Source of the DNA: Gymnodinialimonas sp. 57CJ19
GTDB taxonomy: Bacteria; Pseudomonadota; Alphaproteobacteria; Rhodobacterales; Rhodobacteraceae
DNA: 64,000 nucleotides
NCBI RefSeq assembly: GCF_038396845.1
Contig: NZ_CP151587.1
Span: forward strand, 2,082,001-2,146,000
Direction of reading: 5' to 3'
Below the pieces are notes generated by a model. The model was not told where the DNA came from. It saw only the letters and a list, made by a program, of their open reading frames with translations, and ran no database searches. Positions 36,844 through 45,861 of the stretch are shown here, piece after piece (position 1 is the stretch's first letter; every line of letters begins with the position of its first letter). The position numbers and the translations under genes were made by a program.

Positions 36844-36869
36844 CGAGAGCGGCCTCAACGCCGCTCTCG
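36844..36869 (+). promoter_or_regulatory. intercistronic hairpin after the binding-protein gene
   Basis: CGAGAGCGGC-ctcaac-GCCGCTCTCG, a perfect 10-bp stem in the gap between the binding protein and permease genes. No T-run follows. Such hairpins often stabilise the upstream mRNA or partly terminate so that the binding protein is made in excess. Confidence 0.65.
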
Positions 36870-36911
36870 TGTTGCCCAAACTCCCTGTCACCGGCCAACC
36901 CCCAGAGGCAA

Positions 36912-37874
36912 ATGCTCACATATATCGCCCGCAGATTGCTGACCCTGATCCCGATGGTGATCGCGATCAGCTTCTTGATCTTCCTTGGCCTAGAGCTGAC
37001 ACCGGGCGACGCTGTTTCCCACATGATCCCCCCCGATGCCTATGGCTCGATGGATCCGGACCGACTCCAGGAACTGCGCGAAAGCCTTGGGCTCGGCAAG
37101 CCGTTCGTTGTTCGTTACTGGATTTGGATCAGTGGCGTTGTCCAAGGCAATTTCGGATACAGTCTTGCGGGCGGAGTTCCGATTTCCACCATCTTCCTGG
37201 ACCGTCTCCCCGCCACGCTGGAACTTTCGTTCGCAGCCCTCGTGATCTCGACAATCCTCGGTTCCATCCTTGGCACGATCAGCGCATTGACCCGAGGCAC
37301 GGTTACAGACCAGGGACTGACCGTAGTAGGCATGTTGGGCGTATCCATCCCTGAGTTCTTTTTCGGCCTTGTGGCCATCCTTGTCTTCTCTCTCAACCTT
37401 GATTGGCTGCCTGTCGGTGGCCGTACCTTGCCCGGTTATGACGGCTTCTGGGACCGCTTGCCCCACCTGATTATGCCTGCGCTGGTGCTTTCAATCATGA
37501 TGACGGCGGGCGTGATGCGCTACGCGCGCTCCTCCATGCTGGATGCCTTGAGCCGCGACTTCATCCGTACCGCGCGGTCCAAGGGAATGCCTGAATGGCG
37601 CGTGAACGTCCTGCACGGCTTCCGCGTCGCCCTGACCCCGGTGATCGTTTTGATCGGTTTCCGTTTGCCTGTTCTAATCGGCGGCTCGGTCATCATCGAG
37701 CAGGTGTTTCAATGGCCCGGCATCGGCAAGGAGTTTGTCTCGGCCGTGCGAAGTCAGGACTATCCTTTGGTGATGATGGTAGCTCTGTTCTCGGTGCTTG
37801 CCGTGCTGCTGGCGAGCCTGATTGTTGATCTATTGACGGCGATCATCGATCCCCGTGTGCGGTTGGGGGACTAA
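36912..37874 (+). CDS. DppB-type ABC importer permease
   Basis: A 320-residue permease with six helices, starting MLTYIARRLLTLIPMVIAISFLIF. It has the DppB/OppB start (TPGD, ESLGLGKPFVVRYWIWISGVVQGNFGYS), RLPATLELSFAALVIS and the EAA loop (DFIRTARSKGMPEWRVNVLHGFR). It pairs with the DppC-type permease four bases downstream. The ATG at 36912 has AGAGGCAA upstream. Confidence 0.93.
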   Translation: MLTYIARRLLTLIPMVIAISFLIFLGLELTPGDAVSHMIPPDAYGSMDPDRLQELRESLGLGKPFVVRYWIWISGVVQGNFGYSLAGGVPISTIFLDRLPATLELSFAALVISTILGSILGTISALTRGTVTDQGLTVVGMLGVSIPEFFFGLVAILVFSLNLDWLPVGGRTLPGYDGFWDRLPHLIMPALVLSIMMTAGVMRYARSSMLDALSRDFIRTARSKGMPEWRVNVLHGFRVALTPVIVLIGFRLPVLIGGSVIIEQVFQWPGIGKEFVSAVRSQDYPLVMMVALFSVLAVLLASLIVDLLTAIIDPRVRLGD

Positions 37875-37877
37875 GCC

Positions 37878-38813
37878 ATGACCGACACGCAGATTACACG
37901 CCCCCGAACCCGCCGAGATGCCCAGTTTGACCGCCTGCGGGACCGCGAAGCTTCGATGCAGGGAAAGTCCCGCCGTCGTGGACGGTTCCTTGGAAAGTTC
38001 CTCAACAACCGACTGGCACTCATCGGTTTTGTGATTTTTGCCATCATCTGCATGGCGAGCCTTTTGGCGCCAATGTTGGCGCAACACAGCCCCATGTCTC
38101 CAAACCTGCGCGCGATCGCGCAACCGCCCTCGATCGAGCATTGGTTTGGCACCGACAAGACGGGCCGCGATATCTTTGCCCGCGTGCTTTACGGCGGTCG
38201 CGTCTCCATTCTGGTCGGACTTGGCAGCGCGCTGCTATCAGCGATGATTGGTGTGATTATCGGAGTCTATTCAGGCTATGTCGGTGGCTGGCTGGATTGG
38301 GTCGCCATGCGGGTGTCCGAGATCTTCATGTCGTTTCCGCAGATCATTCTTGTTTTGCTATTGGTTGCCATCCTTGGGCAGTCTCTTTTGAACCTCATCG
38401 TGATATTCACGCTGACGGGGTGGGGCGGCATTTACCGGATGGCACGGGCTAGGATGTTGTCGATCCGCGAAGAAGAATACGTTCAGGCCCTGCGCAGCTT
38501 TGGCCTTGGCCCCGCGCGCATCGCCTACAAACATATGCTGCCAAATGCGCTTGGCCCGATCATGGTCAACATCACGCTGTCGACGGCGGCCTTCATCCTG
38601 CAGGAGGCGGGCTTGAGTTTTCTGGGCCTCGGCGTGCCGCTATCTGTCCCCACATGGGGCAACATCCTGAACGCCGCGCAAGACCTGCGTGTGTTAGAAC
38701 AGAACTGGTGGATATGGCTGCCCGTCGGCGCCACGATCTCTTTGTTCGTGCTCAGTGTAAATTTCATCGGAGACGGCCTGCGTGACGCAACTGACCCGTC
38801 GCAGCAGGGGTAG
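37878..38813 (+). CDS. DppC-type ABC importer permease
   Basis: A 311-residue permease. A basic N-terminus (SRRRGRFLGKFLNNRLALIGF) is followed by WFGTDKTGRDIFARVLYGGRVSILVGLGSAL, the DppC signature, then the EAA loop EEYVQALRSFGLGPARIAYKHMLPNALGPIMV and LQEAGLSFLGLGVPLSVPTWGN. It starts three bases after the DppB stop and forms the heterodimeric channel with it. Confidence 0.93.
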   Translation: MTDTQITRPRTRRDAQFDRLRDREASMQGKSRRRGRFLGKFLNNRLALIGFVIFAIICMASLLAPMLAQHSPMSPNLRAIAQPPSIEHWFGTDKTGRDIFARVLYGGRVSILVGLGSALLSAMIGVIIGVYSGYVGGWLDWVAMRVSEIFMSFPQIILVLLLVAILGQSLLNLIVIFTLTGWGGIYRMARARMLSIREEEYVQALRSFGLGPARIAYKHMLPNALGPIMVNITLSTAAFILQEAGLSFLGLGVPLSVPTWGNILNAAQDLRVLEQNWWIWLPVGATISLFVLSVNFIGDGLRDATDPSQQG

Positions 38814-38817
38814 GGGC

Positions 38818-39825
38818 ATGGAAAACGACGTTGCTTTGTCCGTGAAGGACCTCAAGACATACTTCTATAACAATAACCGCTGCAACCGCGCTATCGACGG
38901 TGTTTCGTTCGAGATCCGGCAAGGCAAAACGCTATGTATCGTGGGGGAAAGTGGCTGCGGAAAAAGCGTGACAGCTGCCTCTATCATGCAACTTCTGCCA
39001 ACCTTGAGCCGGATTGAAGAAGGCGAGATCACCTTGCACGGCGCGGACGGACCGGTGCGGATTGATGCTCTGCCGCGTGATGGCGCGCAGATGCGCAGCA
39101 TCCGCGGCAAAGACATCGCGATGATCTTTCAAGACCCGATGACGGCACTGAACCCAGTCTATTCCATTGGTTTTCAGATCAAAGAAATGCTGATGTATCA
39201 TACGAAGCTGGGGCGCAAGGCGCGCCATGCCAAGGCGATAGATCTGCTGGCTTCCATGGGCATTCCCATGCCTGAGCGGCGGGTAAACGAATATCCGCAT
39301 CTCTACTCCGGGGGCATGCGGCAGCGCGCGATGATCGCCATCGCGATGTCGTGCAACCCGCGCATCCTGATCGCTGATGAGCCTACGACCGCGCTCGACG
39401 TGACGATTCAGGCGCAGATATTCGAGCTGATGGACACGTTGAAACGCGATAACGGCACGGCGATCATGTTGATCACGCACGACATGGGCGTTGTGGCCGA
39501 ATTGGCCGATGATGTGGCCGTGATGTATATGGGCAATATCGTGGAAGCGGGGCCGGTGGACGTGGTTATGCGCAATCCAGTGCACCCCTATACCCGTGCG
39601 CTGCTTGACTCGATCCCCGTTTTGGGTCGCGGCAAGGATCAAGAGATTAAGGCAATCCCAGGCCAAACGCCTGATCCGTATGATCGGCCCAAAGGCTGCC
39701 AGTTCGCAGACCGTTGCGCCCACCGAATTGAAAAATGTGATGAGATGCCACCCGAAACTCAGGTGTCCGATAGTCACCGCGTCATGTGCTGGCGCTATGA
39801 GGAGTTTGCAGCAGATGGCCGGTGA
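38818..39825 (+). CDS. DppD-type ABC importer ATPase
   Basis: 335 residues from the ATG at 38818, four bases after the permease stop with AGGGG upstream. Walker [16 protein letters not shown], signature [15 protein letters not shown], Walker [17 protein letters not shown] and the oligopeptide C-terminal motif [20 protein letters not shown] with its four cysteines or so (which in some relatives bind an Fe-S cluster). It partners DppF to energise the importer. Confidence 0.93.
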   Translation: MENDVALSVKDLKTYFYNNNRCNRAIDGVSFEIRQGKTLCIVGESGCGKSVTAASIMQLLPTLSRIEEGEITLHGADGPVRIDALPRDGAQMRSIRGKDIAMIFQDPMTALNPVYSIGFQIKEMLMYHTKLGRKARHAKAIDLLASMGIPMPERRVNEYPHLYSGGMRQRAMIAIAMSCNPRILIADEPTTALDVTIQAQIFELMDTLKRDNGTAIMLITHDMGVVAELADDVAVMYMGNIVEAGPVDVVMRNPVHPYTRALLDSIPVLGRGKDQEIKAIPGQTPDPYDRPKGCQFADRCAHRIEKCDEMPPETQVSDSHRVMCWRYEEFAADGR

Positions 39826-40822
39826 TCCGATCCTAAGCCTGCGCGATGTCGAGGTGCATTTCCCGATACGCACCGGCATTCTGAAACGCGTAACAGGTCA
39901 CGTCCGCGCGGTGGACGGAGTTGATCTGGATGTCCATCGAGGCGAGGTTCTGGGCCTCGTCGGGGAAAGTGGATGTGGCAAGACCACGCTCGGCAAGGCG
40001 ATCTTGCAATTGGTCCGCGCGACCCAAGGCACCGTGACCTACAGTGACGACACTGAGAAGACAGAGTTGACGACTCTGGACGATGCGGGACTGTTCGCCT
40101 TCCGCAAACGGCTTCAGATCGTTTTCCAAGATCCACACTCTTCCTTGAACCCCGCGTTCACCATCTTTGGCTCGCTCGAAGACCCGTTGCGCCACTACGG
40201 CGTAAAAAGCCGGGCTGAGCGCCGCAAAATTGTGGGTGATCTGTTGGAAGCCGTGAATATGCGGCGAGAGGCGATGGATCGCTATCCGCACGAATTTTCA
40301 GGTGGTCAACGGCAACGCATCGGCATCGCGCGCGCGCTCAGCATCGGACCGGAACTGATCGTCTGCGACGAGGCGGTGAGCGCGTTGGACGTGTCGATTC
40401 AGGCGCAGGTCTTGCAACTTCTCATAGACCTCAAACGAGAGAAAAACCTGACCTATGTGTTCATCACCCACGACCTGAGCGTCACGGAATACCTCTGCGA
40501 TCGTATTGCCGTGATGTATCTAGGCAAGGTGGTGGAGCTTTGCGACGCGGATGAGCTTTATTCAAACACGCTGCATCCCTACACGCAGGCGCTGCTGTCC
40601 GCGATCCCGGTCGCGGATCTGGATCGCAAAACGCAACGCATCGTGCTTGAGGGCGATGTGCCAAGCCCGATCAACCCGCCCTCCGGCTGTCCGTTCCACC
40701 CGCGATGCCGTTTCGCCAAGGATATCTGCAAAACGGATGTCCCAAGCCTGCGCAAATTCAAAGCCGGGCAGGGCGAACATCTGGCGGCCTGCCACCTGAT
40801 AGAACACCCCCTTGCGGAATGA
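39815..40822 (+). CDS. DppF-type ABC importer ATPase
   Basis: 335 residues from the ATG at 39815, overlapping the DppD stop by 11 bases with AGGAG upstream. Walker A GESGCGKTTLGKAIL, LQIVFQDPHSSLNP, signature FSGGQRQRIGIARAL, Walker B LIVCDEAVSALDVSIQ and C-terminal GCPFHPRCRFAKDIC. An ATG at 39797 is an alternative start. It is the second ATPase of the importer and is followed by the NanA-like gene 38 bases on. Confidence 0.93.
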   Translation: MAGDPILSLRDVEVHFPIRTGILKRVTGHVRAVDGVDLDVHRGEVLGLVGESGCGKTTLGKAILQLVRATQGTVTYSDDTEKTELTTLDDAGLFAFRKRLQIVFQDPHSSLNPAFTIFGSLEDPLRHYGVKSRAERRKIVGDLLEAVNMRREAMDRYPHEFSGGQRQRIGIARALSIGPELIVCDEAVSALDVSIQAQVLQLLIDLKREKNLTYVFITHDLSVTEYLCDRIAVMYLGKVVELCDADELYSNTLHPYTQALLSAIPVADLDRKTQRIVLEGDVPSPINPPSGCPFHPRCRFAKDICKTDVPSLRKFKAGQGEHLAACHLIEHPLAE

Positions 40823-40860
40823 CTGCAACGGGAAGAAACAAACGAAAGTCTCCAAATACC

Positions 40861-41790
40861 ATGGCAAAATTCTCGATTAATGACTTCCACGGCGTCATCC
40901 CGGCCCTTGTCACGGCCTTCGACTTGGACGGTACGCTGAATGAGGATCTGACCCGTGGGTTGACCGCGTCGTTGCTGTCTCGCGGAGTTGATGGTTTTTA
41001 CCTGACGGGCTCAACCGGCGAAGGGTTCATGATGAGTCCTGATGAACGGATGCGTGTTGTCCAAGTCGTCTGTGACGAAGTCGCGGGCCGTGTTCCCGTG
41101 ATGGTTCACGTAGGCGCGATCAGCACCTATCAAACGGTGGCGCTGGCACAGCAGGCTGAAGCCGCAGGCGCAGACGCCATATCCTCGGTGCCGCCAATTT
41201 ACTGGCCATTCACCCCGGATCAGATCGTGAATTATTATACGGACGTCACCGCTTCTACATCGTTGCCGATGGTGGCCTATAACATCACTCTCGCTGGTGC
41301 ACTTGGCTTCGACATGTTGGCACGGCTTGCGACGATTGAAGGCTTAAAAGGGGTGAAATACACCGCGCCAACACATTTTGAGATTGGTCGGATGAAGCGA
41401 GAGATCGGGCCGCAGTTCCGCGTCTTCTCCGGCGCCGATGAAATGGCGATGTCAGGCCTTGCCTTCGGCGCGGACGGGCTGATCGGCTCGTTTTACAATA
41501 TCATCCCCGAGCTCTACGCCGATTTGACGAAAGCGATGGCGGAAGGGCGTTTGGACGACGCAAAGGCGTTGCAAGACAAGGCCAACGACATCATCTTCTT
41601 CACGCTGCAACAATATCCAATGTCAGCGGTTAAAAGGGTCATGGCATGGCAGGGCGCGGACGCGGGCTATTGCCGCAAACCCTTCGACAACTACGAAACC
41701 CCGGAGCAGGAAGCGGCGCTAAAAGATGCCTTCCGGGCATTCCGGGATTCCCATGACCTGAGCGGGATCGGCTTCCTCGACGGGATCTAG
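40861..41790 (+). CDS. nanA: N-acetylneuraminate lyase-like DHDPS-family protein NanA
   Basis: 309 residues from the ATG at 40861. LTGSTGEGFMMSPDERM is the GxTGE segment and SVPPIYWPFTPDQIVNYY is NanA-like. VAYNITLAG holds the active Tyr and KGVKYTAPTH the Schiff-base Lys (about 163). GADEMAMSGLAFGADGLIGSFYNI and CRKPF close the match with sialate lyases. It would cleave a sialic-acid-like 2-keto-3-deoxy sugar acid to pyruvate and an N-acyl hexosamine, which NanE-NanK then handles. Other DHDPS paralogues are possible, but the surrounding nan genes favour this. It converges with the amidohydrolase gene, sharing four bases. Confidence 0.8.
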   Translation: MAKFSINDFHGVIPALVTAFDLDGTLNEDLTRGLTASLLSRGVDGFYLTGSTGEGFMMSPDERMRVVQVVCDEVAGRVPVMVHVGAISTYQTVALAQQAEAAGADAISSVPPIYWPFTPDQIVNYYTDVTASTSLPMVAYNITLAGALGFDMLARLATIEGLKGVKYTAPTHFEIGRMKREIGPQFRVFSGADEMAMSGLAFGADGLIGSFYNIIPELYADLTKAMAEGRLDDAKALQDKANDIIFFTLQQYPMSAVKRVMAWQGADAGYCRKPFDNYETPEQEAALKDAFRAFRDSHDLSGIGFLDGI

Positions 41791-42818
41791 GTCCCGTCTG
41801 GTTTCGGGACACTGTCGACCAAGGCGCGCGCGGTGTCGTGAAACAACGCATTGCGTTGCGCTTCGGTCAACCCGACTTGGCGCGCGCCCCGTTTCATTGC
41901 GCGCAGCTGTTCGTAACGGATAAATGTCATCTCCGGGTTGCAATGACCAAGAGACAGGCTGTGATTGCCAGGATGAAGTAGAGCCCAAGCGCGTCCGAAG
42001 GCGATGTATTTTCCACGCATGGGGCCGATGAGATCGTCACTGCCGTACATTACGCGGTCCACGCCGACCCCTGTGTAAAGCGCATCCAACGTATCTGCTT
42101 CGCACACGGTCGAGGTGTCGTACCAAATATTGGGAATGTCGCGCAGTGCCGAGGCCGCAGCCTCGATCGCCCAAGCGGAATAGCTACGGGCGCAATGGGC
42201 AAGGATCCATTTGGCATTGGGGTATCGCGCAGTCAGGTCCAGCAGGTCCCGGATGTTGTCAGGGTCGGCCACGGCATCGCGTTTGGACAGGTGCATCATG
42301 ATGATCAGGCCCAGTTCGTCTGCCAGAGCAATCTGTTCTTCTGGAAGGAAGTCCGTAATCGCGGCATCCGCAGGGGCGGTGCCTTTGGCGTAGACAAGAT
42401 AAGGCTTCAGTCCGATTATGCCCGTCGTACGCAGGGTTGTGCGGATGGTTTCGACGTTCATTTCCGGGTGAACCATCATCAATCCCGCAGAGTTTCCGCA
42501 GACTTCGTCCGCCACCAGCGCATTGGCCGCCGCAAGGTCCATTGGGCGAGGGTAGGGGTATGGGAATGATAACCTTTCGACATCACGCCCCGGCATCAGG
42601 CTGGCATCAACCGCGTCCGCTATCACGCGATCTGCCCGTGGGAAGTAATGGCCGATTGTACCCGCGTAGGGTCCGACGTGTTTGTCCAAGTCGATATAGT
42701 GGTCCCAACTATGCAGGTGTGTGTGCACGTCGAAGACACGCTGGGGCACGAAAGGGTCAAGCTCTTCGGCCCAGATACGTTCATCCAATTCCGTTGGTCT
42801 CCAAGGCATGTCAGTCAT
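41787..42818 (-). CDS. amidohydrolase-2 (TIM-barrel metal hydrolase) family protein
   Basis: A 343-residue protein. RVFDVHTHLHSWDHYIDLD gives the HxH metal pair, ILAHCARS a later His, and MYGSDDLIG the active Asp. The order and length fit the amidohydrolase-2 family of decarboxylases, lactonases and hydrolases. A more exact function cannot be read. It is divergent from the aminotransferase gene over the shared motif at 42839, so both likely serve one pathway. Confidence 0.85.
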   Translation of the reverse strand: MTDMPWRPTELDERIWAEELDPFVPQRVFDVHTHLHSWDHYIDLDKHVGPYAGTIGHYFPRADRVIADAVDASLMPGRDVERLSFPYPYPRPMDLAAANALVADEVCGNSAGLMMVHPEMNVETIRTTLRTTGIIGLKPYLVYAKGTAPADAAITDFLPEEQIALADELGLIIMMHLSKRDAVADPDNIRDLLDLTARYPNAKWILAHCARSYSAWAIEAAASALRDIPNIWYDTSTVCEADTLDALYTGVGVDRVMYGSDDLIGPMRGKYIAFGRAWALLHPGNHSLSLGHCNPEMTFIRYEQLRAMKRGARQVGLTEAQRNALFHDTARALVDSVPKPDGT

Positions 42819-42838
42819 TACGTTCCCCCTTGATTTGG

Positions 42839-42861
42839 CATGTTAGCAGTATAACCATATA
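42839..42861. promoter_or_regulatory. CATGTTA-N6-TAA operator-like element (site 4)
   Basis: CATGTTA-N6-TAACCATA in the gap between the amidohydrolase (minus) and aminotransferase (plus) starts. It keeps the CATGTTA and TAA blocks in the same spacing as sites 1-3 but diverges in the last bases, so confidence is lower. Confidence 0.45.
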
Positions 42862-42883
42862 CCCTAAGCATAGGGAGAGCGTC

Positions 42884-44188
42884 ATGAGCAATGGTCAGAA
42901 ATTATGGAACCGCGCCAAGGCGGTCGTTCCCGGCGGCAACATGCTGCTATCCAAGCGTCCCGAAATGCACTTGCCAGAGGCTTGGCCTGCCTATTTCTCT
43001 CGGGCGTCTGGCGTCACTGTCTGGGATATGGACGGTCGCGACTACACCGACATGTCGTTGATGAGTGTTGGGACCAATACGCTGGGTTACGGCCATCCAA
43101 AGGTCGATGCGGCTGTGAGGTGTGTGATTGACGCGGGCAACATGTCGACGCTGAACGCGCCGGAGGAAGTGGCGCTGGCCGAACGGTTGATTGATCTGCA
43201 CCCTTGGGCAGACATGGCGCGTTTCGCCCGTTCGGGCGGCGAGGCAAATGCCATCGCCATCCGGATCGCCCGCGCGGCCTCGGGTCGTGATGGCGTGGCG
43301 ATTTGCGGCTATCATGGGTGGCATGATTGGTATCTGGCAGCGAACCTTGGCGATTCCGAGGGGCTGGACGGACACCTTTTGCCCGGTCTCGCACCCGCAG
43401 GCGTACCGCGCGATCTGGCCGGGTCTGTCGTTCCGTTCAGCTACAATGACCTGCCGGGATTAGAGAGGTTGATCTTGGAGTATCCCATCGGCGTCATCAA
43501 GATGGAGGTTCAACGTAGCACGGCGCCTGCACCGGGTTATCTGGAGGCGGTTCGCGCGCTGGCCGACGCCCATGGAATTGTCCTTATCTTCGACGAATGC
43601 ACCTCTGGTTTCCGGCAATCTTTTGGTGGCCTGCACAAGATTTACGGCGTGGAACCGGACCTCGCAGTTTTCGGCAAAGCCTTGGGCAACGGCTATGCGG
43701 TCACGGCGGTGATCGGGCGGCGCAACGTGATGGAAGCGGCTCAAAGCACTTTCATCAGTTCGACATTCTGGACTGAACGCATCGGGTCCGCGGCCGCACT
43801 GGCGACGCTGGACGCGATGGAAGATGTCGGGTCGTGGGACGTGATCACCGAGACAGGTCGAGACATTGGTGAGCGTTGGAAAAGCTTGGCCGCCAAGCAC
43901 GGGTTAGACATCACCGTGGCGGGCCTGCCCGCGTTAACTGGCTTCTCCGTTGGAGGTGCGGATGCATTGATCTACAAGACGCTGATTACCCAAGAGATGT
44001 TGAAATCTGGCTACCTCGCAGGAACCAGCGTCTATGTCTGTACCGAACATTCGGACGAAGTGCTGGACGGCTACGTCGAAGCACTGGACCCCATTTTCGG
44101 ACAGATTGCGGAATGCATGAACGGCCGCGATCCGATGGAACTGTTGGACGGACCAGTCTGCCACGCCGGTTTCGCGCGATTGGCGTGA
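42884..44188 (+). CDS. class III aminotransferase (glutamate-1-semialdehyde aminomutase-like)
   Basis: 434 residues from the ATG at 42884 (MSNGQKLWNRAKAVVPGGNMLLSK), with AGGGAG upstream. FARSGGEANAIAIRIARA, YHGWHDWY, LIFDECTSGFR and the PLP lysine in VFGKALGNGYAVTAVIG are the class III marks. It resembles HemL-type proteins, but HemL-specific context is absent and several such relatives act on aminosugar acids or beta-amino acids. It probably transaminates a keto-sugar derivative of this pathway. An AraC-type gene converges with it four bases after the stop. Confidence 0.85.
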   Translation: MSNGQKLWNRAKAVVPGGNMLLSKRPEMHLPEAWPAYFSRASGVTVWDMDGRDYTDMSLMSVGTNTLGYGHPKVDAAVRCVIDAGNMSTLNAPEEVALAERLIDLHPWADMARFARSGGEANAIAIRIARAASGRDGVAICGYHGWHDWYLAANLGDSEGLDGHLLPGLAPAGVPRDLAGSVVPFSYNDLPGLERLILEYPIGVIKMEVQRSTAPAPGYLEAVRALADAHGIVLIFDECTSGFRQSFGGLHKIYGVEPDLAVFGKALGNGYAVTAVIGRRNVMEAAQSTFISSTFWTERIGSAAALATLDAMEDVGSWDVITETGRDIGERWKSLAAKHGLDITVAGLPALTGFSVGGADALIYKTLITQEMLKSGYLAGTSVYVCTEHSDEVLDGYVEALDPIFGQIAECMNGRDPMELLDGPVCHAGFARLA

Positions 44189-44192
44189 AGGC

Positions 44193-44945
44193 TCAGGCAA
44201 AGGGCTGCGCATGACGCCTGAACGCGCCGGGGGTGACGCCTCGGGCCTTGCGGAACGCGGCGTTCAGGGTTTCCGCATGGCCATAACCGACCCGCTTGGC
44301 GATCTCATCTAGGGTCAGACCCGTGGTCGCCAAAAGCGTCTGGGTTTGGGCCAGACGCAACCCGCGCAGATGTGCACCAGCGGGGGTGTTGTAAACGCGG
44401 CGATGGAGCGTTCTGAAGGCGCTTTCGCGCAGGTCGATCAAAGCGGCCACATCCACAAGGCCGCGGATGACGTGCAGGTTTTGCGCCGCTTGCGTCCAGG
44501 CACGGTCCACGCGGATTTCATCACGGTCTATCGGCGTCGTTGTCTCCACCGGTGTGAACCCGTCAAGGATCGTCTGCAATAAACGCTGCCGCCGATCCAA
44601 GGCATCAGGCATCTCGGTGGCCAATCTGAGAGCCATCCTAATAAGCGCGCTTAGGTCCAACCTTTCGGACGGGGCCGCAGAGAGGTAGCCCGGATCGCAG
44701 GGGGCATCGGTCTCGAAGTGACACACCGAAGCGGTCGCAGCCGCGCCAATCGCATGGCCGGAGAAGGCGGTATTCGGTAGGATCAAAACACCGTCGGGCG
44801 CGCTCAATGTAAGACCGCTTCCATCCGCAAAACGCAGTTGCGCCCCCCCTTGGTGGATCCACAACAGATCATGGAACGGCCAACTAACCGGACCGATGGG
44901 CAGTCGCTGATCAAAGCGGCCGTAGGCATGGAGAAGTAAACGCAC
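44193..44945 (-). CDS. AraC family transcriptional regulator
   Basis: 250 residues from a GTG at 44945. The N-terminal half is cupin-like (LLWIHQGGAQLRFADGSGLTLSAPDGVLILPNTAFSGHAIG). The C-terminal half is the AraC domain (VDVAALIDLRESAFRTLHRRVYNTPAGAHLRGLRLAQTQTLLATTGLTLDEIAKRVGYGHAETLNAAFRKARGVTPGAFRR). Short for AraC proteins. It is divergent from the phytanoyl-CoA-dioxygenase-like gene, which it may control. An AT-rich gap with a CCTATTA repeat half (44959) lies between them. Confidence 0.85.
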   Translation of the reverse strand: MRLLLHAYGRFDQRLPIGPVSWPFHDLLWIHQGGAQLRFADGSGLTLSAPDGVLILPNTAFSGHAIGAAATASVCHFETDAPCDPGYLSAAPSERLDLSALIRMALRLATEMPDALDRRQRLLQTILDGFTPVETTTPIDRDEIRVDRAWTQAAQNLHVIRGLVDVAALIDLRESAFRTLHRRVYNTPAGAHLRGLRLAQTQTLLATTGLTLDEIAKRVGYGHAETLNAAFRKARGVTPGAFRRHAQPFA

Positions 44946-45086
44946 GTTTCACAGAATTCCTATTAACTTTGGCCATCTGATAATGTTTTTGTCGATATTC
45001 CTAGTTCACTGGCGATCCTCTATGGCGCTTTGTTCGCCCGATTCATGCACTCTTCAAGGCAACACCACACCGAAGGGACACCAATC

Positions 45087-45860
45087 GTGACGCATTCCAT
45101 TCAGAAACCAAGACAGATGTCAGACACCTTCAATGCTGACGGATTTGTGGCGATCACTCCGCTGTTTGAAGCCGAGAAAATGCGTGAGATCAACGCAGAG
45201 CTGGATCGCTATATCCGCGACGTCATGCCGGGGATGCCAGTGGAAGAGGTGTATTTTGAGGATCGTAACGACCGCTCGACACTGAAGCAGATGCAGAAGC
45301 TTTCGGTTTATGACGAATACTTCCGCGCGCTGATGGAGGAGAGCGTGATCAGCGACATTGCAAGTGCCGTGATGGGTGAGAAGGCGGTGCCGCAAAACCT
45401 GCAATACTTTAACAAGCCTGCTGGAATAGGCCAGCCAACGCCGCCCCATCAGGACGGGTATTACTTTCACCTCTCACCCTGCAAGGCAGTAACGGGGTGG
45501 TTGGCGTTGGAGCCTGTGGATTCTGAAAACGGTTGCATTCACTATGTGCGGGGTTCCCATAAGGGGGATGGCTTTCGCCCCCACGGACGCTCGAACGTGT
45601 TGGGGTTTTCGCAAGGCCTGACTGATTTCGGAACCGATGACGACACCGCCAACACCGTCTCCTTTCCCGGTGCTGAGGGAACATTCTTGATGCATGATGC
45701 AAGGACGATCCACTGGGCAGGGGCAAACCAATCCCCAACCCGGTCACGGCGGGCCCTTGGGTTTGTCTACTTTGGTGAAAGTGCAAAGGTGGATCAGGCG
45801 TCGAAGGCGGGTTACAAGGCCAAACTCGAAGCCGATCTTCGCGCCCAAGCGAAGATTTAG
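45087..45860 (+). CDS. phytanoyl-CoA dioxygenase (PhyH) family Fe(II)/2-oxoglutarate oxygenase
   Basis: 257 residues from a GTG at 45087 with GAAGGGA upstream; the in-frame ATG at 45117 is also possible. The metal pair is PPHQDGYYFHLSP (His-x-Asp) and the distal His is in HDARTIHWAG. The Arg that binds 2-oxoglutarate is probably in SPTRSRRALGF. Family members hydroxylate many small molecules. The start opens a plus-strand pair with the DHDPS-family gene two bases downstream. The substrate is not evident. Confidence 0.85.
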   Translation: MTHSIQKPRQMSDTFNADGFVAITPLFEAEKMREINAELDRYIRDVMPGMPVEEVYFEDRNDRSTLKQMQKLSVYDEYFRALMEESVISDIASAVMGEKAVPQNLQYFNKPAGIGQPTPPHQDGYYFHLSPCKAVTGWLALEPVDSENGCIHYVRGSHKGDGFRPHGRSNVLGFSQGLTDFGTDDDTANTVSFPGAEGTFLMHDARTIHWAGANQSPTRSRRALGFVYFGESAKVDQASKAGYKAKLEADLRAQAKI

Positions 45861-45861
45861 G

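Noticed and set aside
44959..44987. CCTATTA-N15-TAAT repeat upstream of the AraC gene as another CATGTTA site
   Set aside because: It shares a half-site only and the spacing differs from sites 1-4.
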